From contig JAOTOL010001635.1 of the NCBI GenBank assembly GCA_034440575.1, positions 1,476,001 to 1,540,000 on the forward strand: a DNA stretch of 64,000 bases. Reading direction: 5' to 3'. The DNA comes from Imbricaverruca yamaguchii. Lineage: Eukaryota; Arthropoda; Thecostraca; Neoverrucidae. The translations under genes and the position numbers were made by a program. The notes beneath the pieces were generated by a model. The model saw nothing but the letters and a program-made list of their open reading frames with translations. It was not told the DNA's origin and ran no database searches. Positions 23,382 to 33,089 of this stretch are shown here, piece after piece; position 1 is the first letter of the stretch; every line of letters starts with the position of its first letter.

Positions 23382-25550
23382 TAATCTAAAAAGGTTATGA
23401 AAATGCTGGTGTTGGCTCCCCATCATGCAAAATGTTCAAGAAGTGCCTTGAAGATGACCTGTTCTTGCACCAGTTTGTATCGGGTCTACAGGCATGGTTC
23501 ATTCTTGGACCTTGTATTCTCGGATTTAAGTGACTTGGTTTCAAGACTTGACTGCAGGCGAAACTCTGGGAAAAGTGACCATAACACTAGTTAGATTCAA
23601 GGCACATGTAGGGAAACTATCAAGGATAATTTGGTAAAGGTTCCAAATTCCAACAGAGCAGACTTTAACGGCAGGAGGAGCGGCTTTAAGTGCCATCAGA
23701 TGGGAAGAAGAATTCTCCAATTTAAATGCCTGTGAAATGTGGGAAAAGTTAAAATCTTACTTAGAGGAAACTCAGATTAGACATGTCCCCCGAAAGCAAA
23801 GACGCAAAAGAAGGAGTAGGAAAGCCAGCATGGCTTACACCAGACGTGATAAAAGCAATTAGGGCTAAGAAAACTGCATTTAGAGTTTTTAAAGAAGCCT
23901 CAAATGTCATTAATCTAAAGGCGTATCGAAAAGCTAGGGACACTGTGAAGCAAAAACCAGAGCAGCAAAGCGAGCAAAGAACTGGATTTAGCTAGAAACT
24001 GTAATGGGGACAGTAAAAAGTTCTTTAGTTTCTACAAGCTGAGTAAAGTTTCTAGCACAATTGGTCCACTGGAAGTAAACAGGACTACATTGGATGAGGA
24101 TAGTGAGATGGTTGAGGAGCTGAGCAAGCAGTTTAAATCAGTGTTTACATTGGAAGATATGACCAATCTGCCGACCGTACACCATAGTTCAGTTACATGG
24201 GATCTGACAAATGATGTTGATTTCATTGGTAGTGATGTTGTTTACAATCATATCAGGAAAATAAAGCCAAATAAGGCAGCAGGACCTGATGATATTTATG
24301 CTAGGGTGTTGCGGGAAACTGAAAAGGAACTGGCATTTCCACTTAGTATAATATTTTGTAGATCAGTTTCACATAATGAAATTCCAACCGATTGGAAAAG
24401 GGCAAATGTAGTTCCTATTTTCAAGAAAGGAGAAAGGGAAAGTTGAAAACTATAGGCCAATAAGTCTCACATCCCTAGTCTGCAAGGTACTCCGAATCAA
24501 TTATCAAGGATAGAATAGTTAGTTATCTGGAAGGTAGCAGATTGATTCAAGATACTCAACATGGATTTAGAAAAGGACGATCGTGTCTCACTAAACCTCT
24601 TGGACTTTTGAACTTCGCCACAGAACAATTTGATCAGGGAAATCAGGTTGATGTAGCATATCTTGACTTTAGTAAGGCCTTTGACAAAGGTACCCCATAA
24701 ACGGTTAATGATACAGCTTCAGTCCCATGGTATTGCAGGTAGCATCTTAAAATGGATAGAGTTGTGGCTTTCAGATAGACAGCAAAGAGTGATGCTAAAT
24801 GGTACAAAGTCATCATGGCAAAATGTTCTTAGTGGAGTCCCCCAGGGGTCAGTACTAGGGCCATTACTGTTCATTATATTTGTAAATAACATTGAAAGTG
24901 GCCTAAGCAGTAAAGTTTTGAAATTTGCAGATGATTTGAAGGTCTTTAGGGCAATAACAGGTCAGGATGAGCATATCTCGCTGCAAAAAGACTTAGACGA
25001 ACTTGTGAAGTGGTCCGAAGAATGGCAAATGAAATTTAACTTTGATAAGTGCAAAATCATGCATGTAAGGTAAGCAGCATATGAAGGCTCCATACTTGAT
25101 GGGTGGCCAAGTGCTATCAGTGACTCAACAGGAGAAGGATTTAGGTGTTATTCTAAACACAAAATTGGGGGCATCAGAACAGACCAAGGGAAGCCAGGAA
25201 GAAGGCACTGAGAATGCTCGGGGCAATAAATAGGAATGTATCATACAGAAGTGAGGAAGTGATCAGGAAGCTTTACTGTGCATACGTCAGGCCACATTTG
25301 GAATACTGCATCCAAGCTTGGTCTCTAGCTATGAAAAAGATTGTTGGCTTTAGAGAGAGTACAAAAGAGGGCTACAAAAATGGTTAATGGCATAAGCAAC
25401 CTGGCATATGAGGAAAGATTGAAGAAATTGAATATGTTTTCACTTAGATATAGAAGGCTGAGGGAGATCTCATCGAGGTCTTTAAATTTGTCCATGGTCT
25501 GGAGAGGGGATACCTTGGGAAATGTTTGAATTTAACAGAAATGATGCAAT
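23382..25550 (+). pseudogene. CR1 ORF2 remnant with reverse-transcriptase core
   Basis: Readable pieces include PNKAAGPDDIYARVLRETEK (finger region), a Phe-Ser-Lys-Ala-Phe-Asp motif A near 24670, SGVPQGSVLGPLLFIIFVNN (motif B region, near 24835) and KFADDLKVF (catalytic FADD, near 24920). The thumb and carboxy end follow with RAKKTAF-type basic stretches upstream. Frameshifts separate these pieces, so no product is expected. Confidence 0.92.
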
Positions 25551-25852
25551 TAGAGGTCATAAATTCCAAAATTAAAATTAACCACAGCAGAACAAGGTTA
25601 AAGGCAAACTTTCTTCACCAACAGGGTAGTGGAACACTGGAACCAGCTGCCAGAAAACATCGTCAGTAGCAGAACATTGAACATCTTTAAAAACAGCATA
25701 GACAATCATTATAAGAATAGGGCTTGCTTTTCAGTATTACAGGGAGGGCTGATTGGCAGATTTGGTGGGCAACTGGTTCAGTGTACAGAGTGACCAACCA
25801 AGGGCCCTTGTGGCTCAGAGTTGCACTGATCTTTTATGTCTTTATGTCTTTT
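23382..25852 (+). mobile_element. CR1-type LINE, copy 2 (5'-truncated)
   Basis: The copy starts inside the endonuclease at the GDFN motif codons (GGTGACTTTAATCTAAA) and runs to the TTTATGTC tail. It is highly similar to copy 3 but carries many one-base insertions and deletions that break the frame. It keeps the reverse-transcriptase core that copy 3 lacks. Both adjoining (TA) tracts and the 5' truncation are typical of target-primed reverse transcription. Confidence 0.95.
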
Positions 25853-26209
25853 GTATTTATATGCATATATGTATGCATATATATAATTTTAGTTTTCGTA
25901 ACTTGCAGATATTTGAATGCCGGTTTACAACATAATTTCATCCATTCGGATTATGGTGCGCAATTGGTCGAACAGGTTCCAATACTGAAATCCAGCTAGT
26001 GAAGACATAACAAAGATATTAAATAGTTTCAATGTGTTATGTGATCTACTCAGCTTCTCCAATGGACAGCCTCAGGAGCCAATCATGTAGCCGATAGCTC
26101 TGGAGGGTAGCTTAATAAGCAACCTGTACATATATACATGCGCATGCATGCACTTTTCAGCGCAAAAGCGGTACATCCGCGTTCATTTTAGCCCCAGGCA
26201 TCCCTTTCA
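25853..26209. other. No supportable feature
   Basis: TA/ATGCAT-rich sequence after the CR1 tail, then anonymous sequence. Confidence 0.5.
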
Positions 26210-26545
26210 ACGAAGCACGAGAAAGTTCATGTGCCGCCCACGATCAAGCATTGTCACGTTGAAGCGGACCCCTGGGCCAACTTGAAGGTCCCATTGACTG
26301 ACCAAGGGGCCCGGGCTAACGAATATGGCCCCGGAATCAATATGTAGGGCCCTGAGTTGACGGCAGGGCCCAGATCCGAATACATTTGTTGAATCCAAAA
26401 TTTGTACCCCAAAGGGGCCTTCGGTCTGACCGGAAGAAGGCCCCGGTCACTTCAGAGGGCCCTTGAAACGACGGAAGGGGTTCCCAGCTGCGGTAAAGGA
26501 CCCTCGGGCCGTCATAAAGCAGCGCATAAGGACTCGTTTTGTTCT
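26210..26545 (+). repeat. Degenerate ~20-bp-period array (GGGCCC-anchored)
   Basis: GGCCC-type words recur at about 18-22 bp: GGGCCCGGGCTAACGAATAT, GGCCCCGGAATCAATATGTA, GGGCCCTGAGTTGACGGCA, then AGGCCCCGGTCACTTCAGAG, GGCCCTTGAAACGACGGAAG, GGGTTCCCAGCTGCGGTAAA. One longer spacing lies at 26375-26410. The same texture, on the other strand, fills 33.1-35.6 kb. Confidence 0.7.
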
Positions 26546-27829
26546 CAGCGCTAACAGTTGAAAAGGCAGCTGGTGAGAGCTGAGAGCGAAGATGAATGCA
26601 CAGAACCATCTGCCCATATTCCAGCCATATTATTGGCAATCGCTTTACGCCCCGCCAGCACTGTTCGATGGAGTTTCTGGCGCGCTTTGTTCTCGCCGAT
26701 TTTGTCCATATCAGTGACAGTGTGGCGATCTTCCACGTCCATCGTTTAAAAGTCCGCTGCCAACGTAGTTTGTCACTTTGTGAAATTGTTTGGGGACCAA
26801 TAGAAGTTTTTGGGAACATTTTCACCCGCGAGGGTGCCATCGGTTGCAAAAAAAAACTGTTAAGCAAAGTGAAGGGTGCACTGGAGCCACTCCGGGAGGG
26901 CGCCTCGATGGTCTCAATGGTTAAGCTTCAGTCTCTGACCGGGGGAATGAATGATTGGGTGGTGAATTAATGATTGGGATAATGGGCAGCTCCTTCTTGA
27001 GTACAATATGAAGTCACAACCTAGGTTAATATACTAGCGTAATTATATACGTCGCAGAATGCGAATTTTACAAATTAGTGCTGACTACCAGGTTTTTCAT
27101 TCCATGAAGCCAATGTACAGCGCAAATTTGGTTTCGTTTTAGAAATATTACCAATCTTCCCACTGCCCAGCTAACTTCACGTGATGCGGGCAGAAGAAAG
27201 TACATACTCCCAAAAGTTCTTCTAGTTGTTTAATGCGAAGGAATATAAGGTGGTCCATTGCATAAGAAGGTAAGACCACCAGTTCTGTCGCCCGATATAA
27301 GCATGTTACGTTAAAGGAAACGGGCTAAAATGTCCCATTGTCCATTTGATGGCATAACTTCAGCATCATGTATCTCCCTGGCGCTGCAGACGACACGATT
27401 AAGTCAACACAGGATGTTGCATAAGCGCCACGATACGAATAGATCGCTGTCATCGTAACGATGCCGCAAACCCGAAAACAGCCACTGGGTGTGATTAAAG
27501 CGTCAGGTGGTAGATCTACCGTTCTGCAAATAGCTGCAAATAATGGTCAGCACCGTATGCTGCACCACGCTACACGGCTGGAAACCAGGTAAGACTTTGT
27601 TTGTTTTGCCGAGGACGCTGTCCTCGTCCAGAGTTTGCCGCCAGGTGTCAAGGTGGAAGCACGTGCGCCGCAGCTCCAGGTTTCCAGATAAGTCGCTGCA
27701 GAACAGGGCAGTACTCTAGTCTAAGCTGTGGATAGGTGTTTAGCAATTACTTCTGTGATTATATTTCATTAGTTTTTATCTTATAAGCATTTTCGTAGCA
27801 CGCAAACTATACTATATTAACCTAGCGAC
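26546..27829. other. No supportable feature
   Basis: Several overlapping frames of 60-125 codons lie on both strands at 26.55-26.97 kb without a recognisable motif. 27.0-27.83 kb is unremarkable. Confidence 0.4.
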
Positions 27830-28389
27830 GCCGCAGGGCGCCATCTTGTGTGCGCCAAAGCGAGGCCGCGTGGCTTTCGGCGTGTTCTCGACGCTTCGAT
27901 TTCTGTAGTAGGAGATATTACAAGTGTGTAGATTTCATAAGTACATTAGACAACATTCATACTATCCTAACATACTTTATTTATTTTTTGGTGTGCATAG
28001 TGTGTTTGGTGTTGAAGTTTAAGATAGTGTAATTAGTAGTGTTTGGTGTTGGTGTTGAAGTTTAAGATAATTTAATTAGCAGTAAGTTGGGGGTATTCAT
28101 AAGTGCTGTGTGACTGTTCATTTTTCTGTCTAGCCATAAGTCATACTTGTGTTGAAGAAAATTAGATTAGACATCTTGTGTATTTATTTAAATAAAAAAC
28201 AAACAAACAAAAACAAAACAAAAAGAAAACAAACAATTGTTTAATAGTTTCTGCTTTTCTTGAGGCACTCAGATAATAAACTGACAGTATAGGAGGTAGC
28301 GATTTATAGTGAATGATAGTTAGCTTTTTTGTCGGTTGTTTAGCGAGTTAATTTGAATCTAAATCTAGGCATAAGCTGCAGCGTTTAGG

Positions 28390-29337
28390 ATGGTTTCGAC
28401 CAGGATGCAGGCACTAGAGGAAGAAATTAGGACCCTTAAGGCAGAGGTTTCCAATCTCAAGGCTGCCCTTGTTGCACAGGGTAGGCAAGATAAAGCAACA
28501 AGGGGTCACTCCGTAGCAGGGACATCATATGCCCAGGTGGTCACAGGCCACCAGGTAGCTGAGGCTTCCCCTACTGTGGAGGTGGCTGGGATCTCTCAGG
28601 AGGGGAGTTTTAATAGTGAACAGAGGAGGGGTAGTTCTGGTAGGTCACAGGAGGGGAAGTGGCATGAGGTCAGGGGGTGGAGGATTTGGAGACGCGAACC
28701 TAAGGAAAAGGTTAGTGAGTGGCAGGTGGCAGGTGGTAGGAGCGGGAGGAAGTCTAGCCAACCGGCCCAGCGGGCAGGCATAGTAACAACAAATATGTTC
28801 CAGGCATTGGATGACTGCCCCCAGGATAGCAGTAGTAAGGAGTCAGTGCTGGTCATAGGAGACTCTCGTGTGCGATATTTAGAGCGGGTATTTTGTAAAG
28901 GTAGGAGGGACAGGAGGTGCATCACCAGGCCTGGTGCCAAGGTGAAGGACCTGGTACCTGCGGTGGCACAGGTCACCAGTGATCACCAGTTTAACACAGT
29001 CATAGTGCATGTAGGGGTAAATAACATAGGTCAGACTAGGAGTGAGGAGCTTCTGCGGGAGTACAGGGCCCTTCTGGCCACCCTGAAGGGTACCAATAGA
29101 GTCATTATAACAGGAATTTTGCCTAGGGCTAGAGCCTCCCCTGAGTGGAGCTCTAGGGCACTGGCAGCTAACGCCAGGGTAGGAAAGCTCTGCCATGAGC
29201 TAGGTTTTACATTTGTAGACGAGTGGAGCAGGTTTTATGCATCGTGGGACCTCTATCAGAGGGATGGCCTGCACTTTTCTGAGAAGGGGGTCCATGTGTT
29301 AGGCAAAGTATACGAGCATGTCCTTCAGGGAAACTAG
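28390..29337 (+). CDS. CR1 ORF1 protein with SGNH-hydrolase (esterase) domain
   Basis: The 315-residue frame is intact. Residues 6-30 form an amphipathic coiled coil (MQALEEEIRTLKAEVSNLKA), and residues 31-150 are a basic, low-complexity linker probably for nucleic-acid binding. Residues 152-315 are an SGNH hydrolase: VLVIGDSR with the candidate nucleophile Ser159, VIVHVGVNNIG with Gly209 and Asn212, and RDGLHFSEKG with Asp292 and His295. Esterase-bearing ORF1 proteins are known from CR1-clade LINEs; their role in retrotransposition (RNA chaperone, membrane or lipid contact) is unsettled. All four catalytic blocks are kept, so the insertion is probably recent. The ATG at 28390 is the first in frame and precedes the coiled coil. 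Confidence 0.92.
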   Translation: MVSTRMQALEEEIRTLKAEVSNLKAALVAQGRQDKATRGHSVAGTSYAQVVTGHQVAEASPTVEVAGISQEGSFNSEQRRGSSGRSQEGKWHEVRGWRIWRREPKEKVSEWQVAGGRSGRKSSQPAQRAGIVTTNMFQALDDCPQDSSSKESVLVIGDSRVRYLERVFCKGRRDRRCITRPGAKVKDLVPAVAQVTSDHQFNTVIVHVGVNNIGQTRSEELLREYRALLATLKGTNRVIITGILPRARASPEWSSRALAANARVGKLCHELGFTFVDEWSRFYASWDLYQRDGLHFSEKGVHVLGKVYEHVLQGN

Positions 29338-29345
29338 GAAATGGG

Positions 29346-31942
29346 GTGGGGAGGGATGAAATTGCATTGCCAACTCAGGAATATTCCAATAGTGTCAGCC
29401 AAGGCAATAGAACCTCAAAGTCTGCAAATAGGGACAGCAGCAACTCAAGGGGACAGAGTTATAGTTCATCTAGTGATAAAAGAACTCCTCAATATGAAAA
29501 AGCCAAAGGTGGTTATGGAGCATTCGTTAAGTGTATGATGTTTAATGCTCAGAGTATCCGTTCCAAATTTGATGAGTTCAAGTGTTATGTTGCTGAGGAG
29601 GAACCGGATTTTGTTTGCATTACGGAGGCATGGGTCAGTGAAGGGTATTTTGGAGATAACTTACAGGACTATGAGATCCAGGGATACAATATGTTTTCGT
29701 GCAATAGGGGTCCAGCAATGAAAGGGGGTGGTGTAATGCTCTATATGAATAGCTTATTCAGTTCTCAAAAAGTAGCAGGTGGGGATAAAAATGTGTCTGT
29801 GGAGTCCATTTGGCTTGATGTCACTGTGGGAAAAGGCAACAGCAATACTCTTAGGATAGGAGCTTTCTACCGATCAGGAACCCTGCCACATTCTCAGCAA
29901 CTGGAGCTTGACAAGGTGATTTGTGAGGAAATCAGTAGAAACTTTAAGAGGAAGTGCCTTATTCTCGGTGACTTTAATCTAAAAGGTTATGAAAATGCTG
30001 GTGTTGGCACCCCATCATGCAAAATGTTTAGGAAATGCCTTGAAGAGGACCTGTTCTTACACCAGTTTGTATCGGAACCTACCAGGCATGGTTCATTCTT
30101 GGACCTTGTATTCTCGGATTTAAGTGACTTGGTTCAAGACTTGACTGTAGGCGAAACTCTGGGAAAAAGTGACCATAACATAGTTAGATTCAAGGCACAT
30201 GTAGGGGAAATTATCAAGGATAATTTGGTAAAGGTTCCAAATTTCAACAGAGCAGACTTTAACGGCATGAGAGCGGCTTTAAGTGCCATCAGATGGGAAG
30301 AAGAATTCTCCAATTTAAATGCCTGTGAAATGTGGGAAAAGTTCAAATCTTACTTGAAGGAAACTCAGATTAGACATGTCCCCCAAAAGCAAAGACGCAA
30401 AAGAAGGGTAGGAAAGCCAGCATGGCTTACACCAGACGTGATAAAAGCAATTAAGGCTAAGAAAACTGCATTTAGAGTTTTTAAAGAAGCCTCAAATGTC
30501 GTTAATCTAAAGGCGTATCGAAAAGCTAGAGACACTGTGAAGCAAAAAACCAGAGCAGCAAAGCGAGCAAAAGAACTGGATTTAGCTAGAAACTGTAATG
30601 GGGACAGTAAAAAGTTCTTTAGTTTCTACAAGCTGAGTAAAGTTTCTAGCACAATTGGTCCACTGGAAGTAAACGGGACTACATTGGGTGAGGATAGTGA
30701 GATGGTTGAGGAGCTGAGCAAGCAGTTCAAATCAGTGTTTACATTGGAAGATATGACCAATCTGCCGACCATACACCATAGTTCAGTGACATGGGATCTG
30801 ACAAATGATGTTGATTTCATTGATAGTGATGTTGTTTACAATCATATCAGGAAAATAAAGCAAAATAAGGCAGCAGGACCTGATTAAATTTATGCTAGGG
30901 TGTTGCGGGAAACTGAAAAGGAACTGGCATTTCCACTTAGTATAATATTTTGTAGATCAGTTTCACATAATGAAATTCCAACCGATTGGAAAAGGGCAAA
31001 TGTAGTTCCTATTTTCAAGAAAGGAGAAAGAGGGAAAGTTGAAAACTATAGGCCAATAAGTCTCACATCCCTAGTATGCAAGGTACTCGAATCAATTATC
31101 AAGGATAGAATAGTTAGTTATCTGGGTGCAGATTGATTCAAAAACTCAACATGGGTTTAGAAAAGGACGATCGTGTCTCACAAACCTCTTGGACTTTTTA
31201 ACTCGCCACAGAACAATTTGATCGGAAATCGGTTGATGAGCATATCTTGACTTTAGTAAGGCCTTTGAAAGGTACCCCAAAGAACACAAGGAGAAAGAAG
31301 AGAAAAAAAAGCGAAAAAAAAAAAAAAAAAAGGATCACTATCAAAACAAAAAGGGGGAACAGGGGAAAACAAAAAGGAAAGGGGGGGGGGGCACTGAGAA
31401 TGCTCGGGGTAATAAATAGGAATGTATCATACAGAAGTGAGGAAGTGATCAGGAAGCTTTACTGTGCATACGTCAGGCCACATTTGGAATACTGCGTCCA
31501 AGCTTGGTCTCCTAGCTATGAAAAAGATTGTTGGCTTTTGGAGAGAGTACAAAAGAGGGCTACACAAATGGTTAATGGCATAAGCAACCTGGCATATGAG
31601 GAAAGATTGAAGAAATTGAATATGTTTTCACTTAGATATAGAAGGCTGAGAGGAGATCTCATCGAGGTCTTTAAATTTGTCAATGGTCTGGAGAGGGGAT
31701 ACCTTGGGGAAATGTTTGAATTTAACAGAAATGATGCAATTAGAGGTCATAAATTCAAAATTAAAGTTAAACGCAGCAGAACAAGGTTAAGGCAAACTTT
31801 CTTCACCAACAGGGTAGTGGAACACTGGAACCAGCTGCCAGAAAACATCGTCAGTAGCAGCACATTGAACATCTTTAAAAACAGCATAGACAATCATTAT
31901 AAGAATATAGGGCTTGCTTTTCAGTATTACAGGGAGGGCTGA
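29346..31942 (+). pseudogene. CR1 ORF2 (endonuclease intact, reverse transcriptase destroyed)
   Basis: The first 513 codons are open and hold an endonuclease/exonuclease/phosphatase domain: NAQSIRSKFDEF, ITEAW, GGGVMLYM, LILGDFNLKG and GKSDHNIVRF. A TAA at 30885-30887 replaces a codon that copy 2 reads as Asp. After it the same frame continues to 31136. From about 31134 single-base losses accumulate, and 31270-31391 is an A/G-only stretch replacing the part of the RT with motifs B and C. The frame resumes at the thumb (LRMLGVINRNVSYRSEEVIR, YCAYVRPHLEYC). The frame is open upstream to about 29283, overlapping ORF1, but the first in-frame ATG is near 29534, so how ORF2 starts is unclear. Confidence 0.93.
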
Positions 31943-32045
31943 TTGACAGTTTTGGTGGGCAACTGGTTCAGTGTACAGAGTGCAACCAAGAAGGGCCCTT
32001 GTGGCTCATAGTTGCACTAATCTTTTATGTCTTTATGTCTTTTAT

Positions 32046-33089
32046 ATTCCCATTTCATTATATTCATTTTCATATTTTCTATCTTGATTTAATATTTAAT
32101 TACCACATAGTGATAATAATAATAATAGTGGTGCCGTGGTACACCACGCTTGCGTGGCTTATGTGAATCCTGTAATCAGGGTTCAACAGTCTATAATGAC
32201 CAGAAAGAGAACCCGTTGAGCTGGGCAACACCAGTCGACAAAATAAAACCAATATCAGAAAATGAAGAAAAACTCACACTTCCCCGATGATGGCAAAAAC
32301 ATTATCAACTTGGGTAGAAGCACTACTGGTCATTTCCATGAACACACTTGTTTTTTTCTGTAATCAGCTGCGTTCAGAAATGGTCTAATGGGGAGTGTGT
32401 TCATGATGCGGGTCGGGCTCACATTGTTGCGCCTTTTCAACGCCTTCGTACTTCCACATAATGAGACGTGAATACCAGCAGGGGAAAATAAGTGCAAGGT
32501 ATGCTGACTGGAAAAGGCTTAGCAACGGGCCTGACAAGCTATGCCGAACATACATAATCTTGCAAATGTTTTCTCAGCCGGCGTCACCCAGTTCAAGGCG
32601 AAGCAGCTGGTATCCCTGGAGTGGTTTACATCACAGCTATTGCTGGGCTGTCTTTTCCACCATGGCTGGAGTGACCGTGGCTGCTGGGGCAGCAGTGGCC
32701 AGGCCACTGGGACGGATGTGGACGGGCGGTCGTGACCGCCACGATAGCTGGGACTGCTGGGACGACCGTGGCCACAGGGGCGGCCACCGCCGTTGAGGTG
32801 GCGGTGGCTGCTGGGACGGCCGTCACCACCGAGATTGCCATTACCGTCAGGATAGCTGTGGCCGCTGGGATTTTCATCACCGCTGAAATGGCATTCGCCT
32901 GTCTGACGACTGTGTCAACTGAAAAGGTTGTCGCCGATTGGGCGGCCGTCATCGGTGTTCGGAAAGTCGCATGGAAACGGTGTTCCTTTGTCCCTAAGAA
33001 ACGGCTTAATGTCGCGTCAAGTGATAACACCTTTTAGGATGAACGTGCATCATAGTGCGAGCGCTGAGACGAACCTCGACTCTTTAGTT
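32046..33089. other. No supportable gene
   Basis: Short TAA-type repeats occur near 32.11 kb and an Ala/Val-coding repeat at 32640-32900, listed separately. No recognisable motif elsewhere. Confidence 0.4.
32640..32900. repeat. Degenerate ~36-bp repeat, Ala/Val/Thr-rich if translated
   Basis: GTGGCTGCTGGGGCAGCAG, GTGGCTGCTGGGACGGCCG and GTGGCCGCTGGGATTTTCA recur at multiples close to 36 bp. A plus-strand frame at 32732-33037 reads as AVAAGTAVTTEIAIT-like repeats, and the minus strand is open too. Open frames on both strands suggest repeat composition rather than a gene. Confidence 0.5.

Larger units (their letters stand above)
27830..32045 (+). mobile_element. CR1-type LINE, copy 3 (near full length)
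   Basis: An intact ORF1 (28390-29337) is followed by a broken ORF2 and a 3' UTR ending in TTTATGTC tandem repeats. A GC-rich leader near 27.83-27.92 kb and an A-rich stretch near 28.2 kb may be its 5' UTR, but the left end is not fixed by a target duplication. ORF1 with an esterase, ORF2 with endonuclease and RT, and an 8-bp terminal tandem repeat are the CR1-clade layout. The tail unit differs from the vertebrate CR1 octamer. Confidence 0.9.

Noticed and set aside
23397..25529. Several separate small genes
   Set aside because: All pieces are frameshifted parts of one CR1 ORF2 when aligned with the copy at 29.3-31.9 kb.
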